From ZC4RG25 sp023428365 (GTDB taxonomy: Bacteria > Pseudomonadota > Alphaproteobacteria > Rhizobiales > Hyphomicrobiaceae), in NCBI GenBank assembly GCA_050283925.1, contig JBNOAI010000002.1, forward strand, positions 434,001 through 498,000: a DNA stretch of 64,000 nucleotides, written 5' to 3'. Position numbers and translations under genes: made by a program. The notes below the pieces were generated by a model that saw only the letters and a program-made list of their open reading frames with translations, did no database searches and was not told where the DNA came from. This document shows, in pieces, positions 35,970 to 45,034 of this stretch (the first letter of the stretch is position 1; each line of letters begins with the position of its first letter).

Positions 35970-36535
35970 AACGATTTCCTTCCGAAACAACCGTCGTTCC
36001 CGCAATGCCTCGCGGGATGAGATCGATTTTTTTGAGAGGAAATCTACGGAGCTATCGCTCTCGAATCACATCACAAGCAAAGGTCGATGAGGTCAATATA
36101 GGCTCAACTTCTGATTTTGCAAGTTCATAACGGAAGCTGCCGGCATATTCGCGCTGAAGATGGCCGCTTGTCAGTTCCCGCCGGCCATTATCGCCTCGCA
36201 ACTTGTTCAATCGCCGCTGCAGCGGCAACCCGGGTGGGGTGCATCCACGCTGATCCTCCTTCTCTTGATAATCGGGCTGCCAATCGATCTGATGGCCTGA
36301 TTTATCGGGGCGCTCATGCGAGCGGGATAAGGCGGTTGTCGATCGGGGCTCTACTAGCCTGGCGAACGCCTGCGCACGCCGTGGCAAAGCCCAAACGTCG
36401 CCTAGGTCCCTATTGCGGCAGTCAAGGAGTTCTCTGGGTCCAATTAGCAACGGTGCTGAAATCGGAATGTCTGCTTCGGGGCAGCGTCGATCCGAATCCA
36501 ATCGTCCAGCCAACCAGTTAGTCCTGCATCGACGC
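35970..36535. other. Leader of the cold-shock gene and unassigned sequence
   Basis: The part next to the cold-shock start probably holds its promoter and leader. Beyond about 36100 overlapping frames on both strands have no motif; the segment looks like decayed sequence next to the integrase remnant. Confidence 0.4.
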
Positions 36536-36668
36536 ATGTCATCTGTCTCTCTGGCAAGGAGACATACCGTAAAGCCAGCACGCGTGCTGTGGAATAAGGG
36601 GAAGCTTGTCGGCGCAAAGCCGCCGCTGAGACCGAGCCGCGTGTGGTCGATCAGAACGAAGCTCCAGA
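36536..36668 (+). pseudogene. Integrase 5' fragment
   Basis: The frame gives RHTVKPARVLWNKGKLVGAK followed by PPLRPSRVWSIRTKLQ, which matches the N-terminus of a tyrosine recombinase common on rhizobial elements (WNKG+..GQK.PLKP+..W.IR..LQ). The pattern breaks right after LQ; the core-binding and catalytic domains are gone. It is the only recombinase trace I find in the window. Confidence 0.6.
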
Positions 36669-36739
36669 GGACAAGCTCGCCGCGCTCAAGGCCGAAACGA
36701 CGCCTGGAAAGACGTGACGCTGTCGACGGATTTCACCAT

Positions 36740-38419
36740 TCAATCTGGCGGAAGCGTCGGCTGCGGGGCTGTGTGCCCGTCATTGCGGACCATGTCGGTA
36801 ACATCGTGAAACTCGTAGAGGCGAGTGTCGTCAGCCGATACAAATACACGATCGGGCAGCATCGGGAATCCGGTTCCGAAGTATGTGTTGAACACCGCGC
36901 GATAGCTGTTGATCGGCGTGATGCTCTCGTTCAGCTGACTGTAATCATGACCGGGGAAATAATAGGCGCTGAGGATGCCGGTTTTAATGCGCAGCACGTC
37001 AGCCGGTGACTCGTGCCACGGCAAGTTATGATCGCGATCTGGAAACGGTCCTTCATCGGCCTGAATCATTATGATCGGCGGTGTCCGGTCATCTGCCAAT
37101 AAGCGGGTCACTAAGTCCTGGATCATATGGCCCGCGTAGCCGACCTGATCGACATAGCCTTGTCGATCGCCGCGCGCGTTGGATTCTGCCTCGCTGAGGC
37201 AGCGCCCGTCGGTGGCGAAGCTATAAGGATCGTGCGGCACCAGAATATGTGCGAAGACGTAGAGCGGGTAGTCTCGATTGCTCTTACGATCGCGCAGCGC
37301 CTTGATCTCCTTGATCTGTCTTGCCACACGTTGGCACTGTGCAGCGTCCCAATCGAGGCGCATGGTCATTCGCGTCCGTGGCAGTGCGTGGAAGATCGGG
37401 CGCAGCATCGTGTAGCGGAGATAGAGCATATTGAATTCGCTGAACCCGTGCGGGCGGTTCACATCGGCGACAGGATTGTGGAACGTACCCGTCCACCAGG
37501 AGCCGAACTGCACGAAGCGGTAGTCGCGCGCTTTCAGGAACCGCGCCACGCGATGGTCGCCCAGCATCGCGTGCGTTGGGCGCCAGTTGTAGCCCGCGAC
37601 GCGGGTATCATCGGCAAGCAGGTCGAGATAGTCCATGTGGAACGTCGAGGCGAGGGAAAGTGCCGTGCGGTGGTAGTTGGAGTTGGCTGAGCGCACAACG
37701 TGAAAGCCGTGTGACTCCAGAAACTGCTCTGTCGCAGAATCGTCGAAATCATAATGTCGCGCGAGGATCTCCGCCGAGGCATAGCGGTCGAAGACGAAAT
37801 GATAGATGTCCGGAGAATGATCGCCTGGAGCGGACACGGCTGAGATATTCGCGATTTGCGAAAGCTCGGCCGCGACTTGGTCCGCATTATAGACTTTTCG
37901 GGCTTCGCGGTTGCGCCATTCATAGGCTGCAGTTTGCCAGGCTGGCGTGATGAGGAGCATCACGGCGATGCCGGTCAGCATCAGATGAACGGTCCTGATG
38001 AGCGGATGGGGGAGGCGTGTGGCCGCGACCGTGAGCACCACCAGGATTGGCACGGTGACGGTCAAAGAGCGCACCATTGGATAGCCACCCCCAATCCACC
38101 GGTTCACAGTGTCGAACAGACCGGCATAAAACAAGCATCCGGCGACCCAGATGCTCGCGATCACCGCAGCGCGCATGTCGAAGCGCCGCCGAGCTGCCGC
38201 GACTGAAAGGTATATGATCAACGCGAAGAGTAGCGCCCCGGCGATTGTAGGGGCCGCCTGAACAATGGATGTGTGGTTCAAGTTGTGAGTCAGCAGCGCC
38301 AACACCGAAGCTGCTGCGATCAGGAAAGGATGTAGCGGATAGCTCCCATCCGATATTGGCTTTGGCGGATAGTTTCCCCGAAGCATCCCACCACCGTTCG
38401 ATCCCTCCTTTCCCGCCAT
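36740..38419 (-). CDS. Membrane-bound sulfatase/phosphatase-superfamily protein
   Basis: A ~559-residue protein. Residues ~25-190 form five or six transmembrane segments; the rest is a periplasmic alkaline-phosphatase-fold domain (DIYHFVFDRYASAEIL, HRTALSLASTFHMDYL, FAHILVPHDPYSF, IIMIQADEGPFPD). The layout resembles LtaS/EptA-type enzymes that transfer phospho-head groups onto envelope glycans. The canonical Thr nucleophile could not be placed with certainty. The ATG at 38419 is preferred. It is divergent from the YLDPGTGS gene and methyltransferase, probably one envelope-modification cluster. Confidence 0.8.
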   Translation of the reverse strand: MAGKEGSNGGGMLRGNYPPKPISDGSYPLHPFLIAAASVLALLTHNLNHTSIVQAAPTIAGALLFALIIYLSVAAARRRFDMRAAVIASIWVAGCLFYAGLFDTVNRWIGGGYPMVRSLTVTVPILVVLTVAATRLPHPLIRTVHLMLTGIAVMLLITPAWQTAAYEWRNREARKVYNADQVAAELSQIANISAVSAPGDHSPDIYHFVFDRYASAEILARHYDFDDSATEQFLESHGFHVVRSANSNYHRTALSLASTFHMDYLDLLADDTRVAGYNWRPTHAMLGDHRVARFLKARDYRFVQFGSWWTGTFHNPVADVNRPHGFSEFNMLYLRYTMLRPIFHALPRTRMTMRLDWDAAQCQRVARQIKEIKALRDRKSNRDYPLYVFAHILVPHDPYSFATDGRCLSEAESNARGDRQGYVDQVGYAGHMIQDLVTRLLADDRTPPIIMIQADEGPFPDRDHNLPWHESPADVLRIKTGILSAYYFPGHDYSQLNESITPINSYRAVFNTYFGTGFPMLPDRVFVSADDTRLYEFHDVTDMVRNDGHTAPQPTLPPD

Positions 38420-38638
38420 CGTTTCACCTCCGAACTGCCCCCGGCGCACTGTCTCGCGAGTGTCGCACTCGTTCGAGAACCGGGCTACTCAGTGCGCCAT
38501 ATTTCTAGCGACGGGCAACATGACAGTTTTGTGAAGATTTTGTGATGAAGCTATCCGCTCTCTGAACGCATTTCCCCTTAAGCATTCGTGGACATTGAGT
38601 CGGACCACGCGTCGACGACGCCAAGAAAGGTAGGTGCG

Positions 38639-38878
38639 ATGCAAATGAAGCTTGTATCCCCGATGCATTCCGTTGCTCTAGCGGTGTTGTTCGTCGCCAT
38701 CTCGACAGGTGGCGCCCATGCCTATCTCGATCCTGGCACGGGCAGCATGATTCTACAGATATTGCTAGGCGGTCTCGCCGGTCTCGCCATCGCCGGCAGA
38801 CTGTACTGGAACAAGTTCCTCTTGCTGCTCGGTCTCAGATCGGAGCGAGAAGACAAGTCCGGCGAAAAGTCGAGGTGA
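38639..38878 (+). CDS. Small YLDPGTGS membrane protein
   Basis: A 79-residue protein with a signal-type first helix, the motif AYLDPGTGSMILQILLGG, a second hydrophobic helix and a charged cytosolic tail (LRSEREDKSGEKSR). YLDPGTGS proteins recur beside envelope sulfatase and methyltransferase genes in alphaproteobacteria; the role is unknown. The stop overlaps the next start (GTGA), so the two are translationally coupled. Confidence 0.8.
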   Translation: MQMKLVSPMHSVALAVLFVAISTGGAHAYLDPGTGSMILQILLGGLAGLAIAGRLYWNKFLLLLGLRSEREDKSGEKSR

Positions 38879-40353
38879 CGACCGATCCTGCCACCACTGT
38901 TGTGCGGACAGTGGAGATCGACAGCCTTTCGGCGCCTTGTGCGATACGACGCGAGCCCGGCTCCTATCGTGACCGAAGCGGAGGTGTCTTTTATCGCGAC
39001 GGCCGTGTTTTTCGCAGTTTGGATGCTGATGCGCTTGCGAATTGGCGATGTCTTGAGGCGGCGCCGTTCTTCGCGCGTTTGCGGGAGAGAGGCCGGATTA
39101 TCGACACCTGGATCGCCGATCAGGACGCCGCGGCCGTGGGGGAAAATGGGTGGGCAGGTGTCCTCGAACACGCCCGCATTCCGTATATTTCCTACCCCTA
39201 CGAGTGGACGTTCGGACAGCTGAAGGACGCCGCACTGCTTCACCTTGAGCTGATGCGCGAAGCGCTTGCCTGCAATATGATCCTGAAAGACTCCTCACCC
39301 TATAATGTGCAGTGGCACGGCGTGCATCCCGTGTTCATTGACATCCCGTCGTTCGAACCGCTGAAGAACGGACAGGCCTGGGTCGGATATCGGCAATTCT
39401 GTGAGCTGTTCCTCTATCCGCTGATGCTCCGGGCCTACAAGGGCATCGATTTCCGGCCTTGGCTGCGCGGACGCATCGATGGCATCCCGGCGGAAGAGAT
39501 GCGAGGCTTGATGTCGGCGCGCGATATGCTGAGACGCGGAATCCTGCTGCACGTCGTGGCGCAGAGTGCTCTACAGCAGCGCTACTCCGGCAACTCGACG
39601 AACGTGCGCGGTGCACTGGCGGATGCGGGGTTCAACAAGACGCTGATCGAGCGCAACGTCGAAAAGCTCACCACGCTCGTTTCCCGCCTCGAACCTGTCC
39701 GCACCAAGACCGTGTGGTCCAACTATGACAAGACGCATTCTTATGATGAGATGGATTTCCAGGAGAAGGCGGCTTTCGTCCGCGCAGCAGCCAGTACCCG
39801 CCGATGGCAGCTCGTCTGGGATCTCGGCTGTAATACGGGCACGTTCTCGCGCATCGTCAGCGAGCACGCTGATCAAGTTGTCGCGATGGACGGCGACTGG
39901 ATGGCGATTGAGCAGCTCTATCAGCGCGAGAAGGCTGGGGCTGGTTCCAGGTCTATCCTACCGCTCGTCTTGAACCTGGCGGACGCCTCACCCAATCAGG
40001 GCTGGCGCAACGTGGAGCGGAAGGGGCTGGCAGAGCGTGGACGGCCTGATCTGACGCTCTGCCTTGCGCTGATCCATCACATCGTCATCAGTGCCAACAT
40101 CCCCCTTGCGGATTTTATCGGATGGCTTGCGGATCTCGGTACCGCGGTTGTCATCGAGTTCGTCGGCCGTGACGACGAGATGGTGAAGGCCCTGCTTGCC
40201 AACCGCGCAGACCAATACGCGGACTACCACGCCGAGACATTCCGTGACCTGCTGGCAGCGCATTTCAATATCAGGGCTGAGCAGGATCTTAAAGGCGGCA
40301 AGCGGCGCGCCTACTTTGCCGTGCCATTGCAAGGCCAGCGTGTCACGGTTTAG
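38875..40353 (+). CDS. Class I SAM methyltransferase
   Basis: A 492-residue protein starting at a GTG coupled to the preceding stop. The N-terminal ~280 residues (DGRVFRSLDADALANW, KDSSPYNVQWHGVHPVFIDI, which resembles a kinase-like HxD...D loop) precede a methyltransferase domain with motif I WDLGCNTGTFSRIVSEHADQ, then VAMDGD. The acceptor is unknown. Position with the sulfatase-like protein suggests envelope glycan or lipid modification. Confidence 0.82.
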   Translation: MTTDPATTVVRTVEIDSLSAPCAIRREPGSYRDRSGGVFYRDGRVFRSLDADALANWRCLEAAPFFARLRERGRIIDTWIADQDAAAVGENGWAGVLEHARIPYISYPYEWTFGQLKDAALLHLELMREALACNMILKDSSPYNVQWHGVHPVFIDIPSFEPLKNGQAWVGYRQFCELFLYPLMLRAYKGIDFRPWLRGRIDGIPAEEMRGLMSARDMLRRGILLHVVAQSALQQRYSGNSTNVRGALADAGFNKTLIERNVEKLTTLVSRLEPVRTKTVWSNYDKTHSYDEMDFQEKAAFVRAAASTRRWQLVWDLGCNTGTFSRIVSEHADQVVAMDGDWMAIEQLYQREKAGAGSRSILPLVLNLADASPNQGWRNVERKGLAERGRPDLTLCLALIHHIVISANIPLADFIGWLADLGTAVVIEFVGRDDEMVKALLANRADQYADYHAETFRDLLAAHFNIRAEQDLKGGKRRAYFAVPLQGQRVTV

Positions 40354-40453
40354 CGCACACCCCTTTCAAACACAGTCAGCTTGGTCAGCATATCGACGCA
40401 TTCTTGAATCCGGGCAAGGTGTTTTGCGCGGCGTGGAGGACGGTAAGATCATC

Positions 40454-40786
40454 ATGGCCGCGTTTGCACTGGCTGGCGTTCTGCTGCCTGGTATCGGCAA
40501 GGCGATCAAGATCGATACCGTGATCCGCGACTACGCCGAGGCGGTAGCCAAGTTCAAGAACCTGCAGGGCGAGTTCCGCTGGCCTCGGCTGGTTTGGTCT
40601 CATAAAACGCTGGCCGATTTTGAGGAAGAGGCACGCAAGCTCTTCAAAGCTATGAACGAGGCGCGCAAACCGTCGCTTACGCCGCCCGAGCGGTGCTTCA
40701 ATATCGCCCGGACGAAAATCAAGGCCGATCACTACGATCATGATGCTGGGGGTACTGCACCGCAGCCTGCCGGAGGGTCATCATGA
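40454..40786 (+). CDS. SLATT-like membrane protein, probably N-truncated
   Basis: A 110-residue frame from the ATG at 40454. AFALAGVLLPGIGKAIKIDT is one hydrophobic helix, then LVWSHKTLADFEEEARKLFK and KPSLTPPERCF, ending in KADHYDHD. This resembles the end of SLATT-type two-helix effector proteins, whose first helix would be missing; in-frame sequence before the ATG supports a longer ancestor. The stop overlaps the next start (ATGA). SLATT assignment is tentative. Confidence 0.45.
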   Translation: MAAFALAGVLLPGIGKAIKIDTVIRDYAEAVAKFKNLQGEFRWPRLVWSHKTLADFEEEARKLFKAMNEARKPSLTPPERCFNIARTKIKADHYDHDAGGTAPQPAGGSS

Positions 40787-41243
40787 GCTTTTCCTCATAC
40801 CCGGAGCGCGGAGAAACCAACTACTACAAGACTCATACAGCGTTCGTCACTTCGATAGCGATCATCCGCAAGGCAAGGCGGTGGTGAAAAGAGGGCATAT
40901 GCTCCGCGAGCATTCAGGACATACCCAGCGTGGTATCGCTGAAGTGCGCGGCATGCGGGATAAGCTATTCGCTGTGATGCCAGAAGTGCTCGCGGCCGAC
41001 GATAAGGCGCTCTACCCGCTAGACCTCATCACCCTCCTTGTTGCGAGGTGCACCGTAAGCACGATTTCGGCGTTCTCGAGTCTGATTGAGCAGCACAACA
41101 TGGTCTGCGTCCAACGCTGCTGCGGACGCAGCTCGACAGCATGATGCGGTTGTACGCCTTCTCCCTAGTGGACAATCCACACGACATGGCCGTCATTGGT
41201 GGCACGCACATTCGCAAGATCAAGGATCGCTCCGGAAACCTCT
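40783..41243 (+). pseudogene. Partner gene of the SLATT-like protein, frameshifted
   Basis: Starts MSFSSYPERGETNYYKTHTA with GGAGG upstream and ends early at 40887. The remaining coding pattern lies in other frames: DKALYPLDLITLLVARCTVS and AFSSLIEQHNMV in one, then LDSMMRLYAFSLVDNPHDMA to the stop at 41243 in another. This looks like a decayed helical protein of unknown family, formerly co-translated with the gene before it. Confidence 0.5.
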
Positions 41244-41700
41244 GAACATCCAGGTTCGTTCATTTGTCGGAGCGACTGGTCGGTATGACCATGAAGGCGG
41301 AGGAGAACTGTGACACACCGTTGAAGATAGGCAGAGTTTAGCGGAAGTCACATGAGGCAGGCAGCGACGCCCCAGTTTCCAACGTGCCTCAAACGCGTGT
41401 TGTGGAGGATGCCACATCGGAACCGACGAGAGCGACGCAGGTTGAAAGGTTGGAGCGCTGGTGACAACCGGGCATAAGGGAGACGGTGGACGTAGCTGAT
41501 TTCCCGGTTTCTGGCTGCGGCATCAACGTATCGGTACGCGTTTGACCTAACCCCTTCCCGGCGCTTTTTGTTGCTCCTTAACAAAGGAGCGTCTTAGACG
41601 CTCGAATGATGATTCCAGACTAAGGAGTGGGAACAGCACCGTTGAATATGCGTTTCAACACAGTGGTCATCACGCCCACGCTATAAAAGGACTGTGTCCC
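41244..41700. other. Stretch without a gene, with nested hairpins
   Basis: No coding pattern was recognised. The only structure is the pair of overlapping inverted repeats at 41573-41603, described separately. Confidence 0.5.
41573..41603. repeat. Two overlapping, mutually exclusive hairpins
   Basis: GCTCCTT-AAC-AAAGGAGC (41573-41590) shares its right arm with GAGCGTC-TTA-GACGCTC (41587-41603). Both cannot form at once. The arrangement could be a terminator pair or a switch before the small gene at 41701, but no T run is present. Confidence 0.45.
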
Positions 41701-41847
41701 ATGGAAACGCGGCGCGAACAGCAGAAACGACAGCGCGAGGAAGAGGTTGAGCGTCAACGACCCGAGCAGCTAAGAGAGGAGAAGCGCCATCAACGCGATA
41801 ATCGCGTTGAGCGTCAGAAGCAGGACCAACAGAAACAGCAACGTTAG
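41701..41847 (+). CDS. Possible Gln/Arg/Glu-rich miniprotein
   Basis: A 48-residue frame, METRREQQKRQREEEVERQR and onward, ends QQKQQR. It is almost pure charged and polar residues, likely one helix or coiled coil. Low complexity makes a chance frame possible, but the uninterrupted bias over its whole length is unusual. Confidence 0.35.
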   Translation: METRREQQKRQREEEVERQRPEQLREEKRHQRDNRVERQKQDQQKQQR

Positions 41848-42131
41848 TAGGAAATTCCAAGAAAGCGCGGTCAATGTCCCGCCTTGTCTCTCAAGTCTCT
41901 GCGGTCGCCGTCATGCGTCGGCCTCGCAAGCGTTTCGCATCGATCCAGAAGTCTCGACGTCGGATGCTGCTATCGAGATATAAAAACGCCCGAGCTTCAA
42001 TGAGTGTTCAAACTCAGTCGAGCGATAGATTCTCTTAAGATGCGTCATTCGCACCTCGGACAGTAGCCGTACTGTGTGCAACCATTTTTTCGGCCTAAGG
42101 CAAGTTTTTGATCCAACTGGATGGAGTCGTC

Positions 42132-42953
42132 GTGCGCATTCGGGTTGGATGTGAGTTGATCTTCGAGTTTCCTCGCCCAACTCCGTTGATCGCTATCCTC
42201 AACGCGCACTTCTCGCGCGCCTCCGACTTGGAACTGCCGGATCTTCTGACTGCAAGTCCGCGGGTGCCCATCGAAAGCTATCGTGACAGTTTCGGGAACT
42301 GGTGCAGCCGGTTGGTTGCGCCGGCGGGATCCGTCACGCTCGGAACGAATGCCATTGTTCGTGACCCCGGCACATCGGATCCTGCAGATTTGACCGCCCT
42401 TCAGCACACAGTCGAAACGCTGCCAGCCGAGACGCTGCAGTTCCTACTGGGCAGTCGCTACTGTGAAACCGACCGCCTGTCCGACGAGGCATGGCGTCTT
42501 TTCGGAGCGACCCCCTTGGGATGGCGCCGCGTGCAGGCGATCTGTGATTTCGTCCATACTCACATTACGTTTGGATACGAATACTCTCGCGCCACGCGAA
42601 CGGCCTACGACGCGTATACGGATCCCCGAGGGGTCTGTAGAGATTTTGCCCATCTAGCGATCACGTTCTGTCGGTGTCTAAACATTCCTGCGCGCTACTG
42701 CACGGGCTACGTCAGCGATATTGGCCTCCCACCACCCTATGCTCCAATGGATTTTGCGGCTTGGATGGAGGTCTATCTCGGTGGCCGATGGCACACCTTC
42801 GACCCGCGCAACAACGCGCCCCGTATCGGACGAATCCTCATTGCCTATGGACGTGATGCCGCCGACGTGCCGCTCACACATATCTTCGGATACGGTGACT
42901 TGCGCGGATTCCGAGTCTGGACCGATGAGCCTGCCGACCCGCGTGAAATCTAA
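42132..42953 (+). CDS. Small transglutaminase-like protein (copy 2 of a pair)
   Basis: A 273-residue close paralogue of 8154-8972. The catalytic Cys is in DPRGVCRDFAHLAITFCR, and HTFDPRNNAPRIGRILIAYG is shared. The position normally holding His reads AAWMEVYLGG, as in copy 1 (AAWTEV), so both lack the standard His there. The start is the GTG at 42132, which matches the ATG of copy 1 and has GGAG 7 bp before it. Confidence 0.88.
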   Translation: MRIRVGCELIFEFPRPTPLIAILNAHFSRASDLELPDLLTASPRVPIESYRDSFGNWCSRLVAPAGSVTLGTNAIVRDPGTSDPADLTALQHTVETLPAETLQFLLGSRYCETDRLSDEAWRLFGATPLGWRRVQAICDFVHTHITFGYEYSRATRTAYDAYTDPRGVCRDFAHLAITFCRCLNIPARYCTGYVSDIGLPPPYAPMDFAAWMEVYLGGRWHTFDPRNNAPRIGRILIAYGRDAADVPLTHIFGYGDLRGFRVWTDEPADPREI

Positions 42954-43132
42954 ATCCAAATACTCGTTGCGGCGGCCACTGGAGTCACGAGCAGCACTGC
43001 GCGCTTGTTCGGTGGTCGGGAAGGCATGCGATCGATCGGTAGTCCTCGTACGTGCAGGCGGGGGTGCCGAGGATGGCGCCCCTACTCGTCGTGAGTTAGT
43101 TATTCGTCCGAGGCGAAGACCCGTTCACACGC

Positions 43133-43582
43133 TTATCGTGCAGCAGTGGTGGGATCTTTCCACTGGGGAGCGTTCTGTAGCGACTCCTTGGTGGCATTGA
43201 CACGCACAATGAACGACCCCCGTTGCGTCAGGGCGCTGCTGTCGCGTTCGATATTCCGTGAACTAAAAGTCACCGCTACATGATGCTCGCCGATTCCGAG
43301 AAAGCCGCCGACTCCAACGACCGCGGCAACGATCTGACCATCAGGGGATAACACAAGATCATCGATCTCGCCGATGCTCTCGTCGGCAGTGTTGCGGACC
43401 GTAGCACCGATCAAGCTGCGTGCACGGAAATCACCCTGCTGCTGCGTGTAATATGCAAATTGGTTATCTGCGGTGGTAACTGCGGGTGGAGAGGTAGCGG
43501 GCGGCGTTGTTGTTTGTGCTTGGGCTACGGCGGCGGATGAAATGGTCAGGATACTCAAGATTGCGACAGACATAGGTTTCAT
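43133..43582 (-). CDS. Secreted PRC-barrel protein
   Basis: A 149-residue protein with a signal peptide (MKPMSVAILSILTISSAAVA), a Thr/Pro-rich linker and a PRC-barrel domain (RSLIGATVRNTADESIGEID, LVLSPDGQIVAAVVGVGGFLG). Proteins of this kind are periplasmic and common in rhizobial stress regions; the ligand is unknown. Confidence 0.85.
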   Translation of the reverse strand: MKPMSVAILSILTISSAAVAQAQTTTPPATSPPAVTTADNQFAYYTQQQGDFRARSLIGATVRNTADESIGEIDDLVLSPDGQIVAAVVGVGGFLGIGEHHVAVTFSSRNIERDSSALTQRGSFIVRVNATKESLQNAPQWKDPTTAAR

Positions 43583-43748
43583 TTCAGTACTCCAGTAGAA
43601 ATTAAAATCTCAATCAAGAAACTAACGCTCTGGTCATAGCTTGTGTTCCTCGGCACCGGTCCTTTGATGGTTGCCGCCACGTAACGGTGATGTGTGATTC
43701 CCAACGTCCGAGCGAAGAATTGAGGGTTCTCGAGCGGAGCCGGAGGCT

Positions 43749-44804
43749 TCACGCGGCCGTAGGCAGCACGTGAGGAGTTCTATGAATGACCGACAGCGTG
43801 GTGCCGTCTTGACTACTAGCAATCTCGACGTGGGCATCAAGCTGCTGAGCCAGAGCATTGACGATGCTAGTACCGAGACCGGTCGTAACTGCGGCGTCAC
43901 CGCTCGGCTTGCCAACGCCGTTATCCGCAATCCCAAGCGTCCAGTCCGTTCCCTTCACTTCGTAGGAGACATTGATCCGACGGTCTTCTTTGTCCTCTGG
44001 AAATGCATGCTTGAGGGCGTTAAGCACGCCTTCGGTGACAATGAGGCCGACGCTGACGGCGTCGGACGATGAAAGGCTGCCTTCGTCGGCAACAACCTCC
44101 AAAGCTACCGGGCGGTTATCATTGATCATCGAGTGGGCCAGCGTCGCGCATAACTTCGACAAGTAGGGCCGGAGAGCTATCCGCTCCCCCTTTCCGGTGG
44201 CCTGCAGATGCTCTTGCACTGCTGCAACCGACATAACACGCTTGTGGGCATCTCGCAGATGATGCCGGGTTTCCTCCGACTGAACCGTGCTCGCCTTCAA
44301 TAGAAGGATGCTGGCGATAATCTGCAGGCTATTGGCGATGCGGTGCTGCATTTCTTCAATGAGCAGCTCCTTTTGGCGTAGCAGAAGCTGCAGGTCGCGT
44401 TCCACCGCCCGCTGTTGCGTGACATCCTCGATGGCCAGCAGAAGCGTCGTATGGTTATTGCCCTCATAGAAGACCTTACGGGCATTGAGAAGCATGATGC
44501 GCCGACCGATATCCGGGAATTCGTGGTCGACCTCGTATCCCTCCAGCACGGCATGGTCGGGCACGATTTTCTCCAGCAGTTCGCGCAACGCTGGGATATT
44601 CCATTGACCATTGCCTAAGGCATAGAGCATCCGGCCTTGAGTGTCTTGCCGATTGACACGGAAAGTCATGTAGAAGGAGCGGCTTGCTGCGACGACGCGG
44701 AGATCCTCGTCCAGAACCAGCAAAGGTTCGCGCACGGTGTCAACAATGGCCTGCGCGAGCGCGCGCGCGTCTTCAACGTCGGCAAACGGCTTGCTCTGTG
44801 TCAT
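43749..44804 (-). CDS. PAS-HisKA_2 sensor histidine kinase
   Basis: A 351-residue soluble kinase. One PAS domain (PLLVLDEDLRVVAASRSFY, YALGNGQWNIPALRELLEKI), a HisKA_2 phosphoacceptor region (KELLIEEMQHRIANSLQIIA, His in MQHRIAN) and an ATPase domain (LIVTEGVLNALKHAFPE, IADNGVGKP, GLGTSIVNALAQQLDA). The PAS is related to the second PAS of the large kinase at 24815, including GNGQWNIP, so both may sense the same kind of signal. No receiver gene is adjacent. Confidence 0.92.
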   Translation of the reverse strand: MTQSKPFADVEDARALAQAIVDTVREPLLVLDEDLRVVAASRSFYMTFRVNRQDTQGRMLYALGNGQWNIPALRELLEKIVPDHAVLEGYEVDHEFPDIGRRIMLLNARKVFYEGNNHTTLLLAIEDVTQQRAVERDLQLLLRQKELLIEEMQHRIANSLQIIASILLLKASTVQSEETRHHLRDAHKRVMSVAAVQEHLQATGKGERIALRPYLSKLCATLAHSMINDNRPVALEVVADEGSLSSSDAVSVGLIVTEGVLNALKHAFPEDKEDRRINVSYEVKGTDWTLGIADNGVGKPSGDAAVTTGLGTSIVNALAQQLDAHVEIASSQDGTTLSVIHRTPHVLPTAA

Positions 44805-44986
44805 GGGTTTTCTAATTTAAACATCATTTCCCTGCTGAGAGCCGACTTGACCGTGCGCTACCAGAACAATTTCGAGTCGGGACTGTAGCGTTTCCAATCG
44901 CTTCAGGGCGCGCCAAAGTCGTTTACTGACCGCACCAGAAGTGGATTGGGGCATTGATATTCAGTTTGCTTCCTTTAATGGAAAAA

Positions 44987-45013
44987 GGAAAGCGGAGGGT
45001 TGGTCCGCTTTCC
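44987..45013 (-). terminator. Rho-independent terminator of the Gly/Arg-rich protein gene
   Basis: A perfect 10 bp stem, GGAAAGCGGA / TCCGCTTTCC, is followed on the minus strand by TTTTTCC. It lies 22 bp after the distal TGA at 45035, not next to the premature TAG at 45149, so it marks the ancestral end of that gene. Confidence 0.85.
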
Positions 45014-45034
45014 CGAATATCTATCGAAAAATGA

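Noticed and set aside
44987..45013. An insertion-sequence terminal inverted repeat
   Set aside because: The perfect stem is followed by a T run and lies just after a gene end, which is the pattern of a terminator; no transposase is near.
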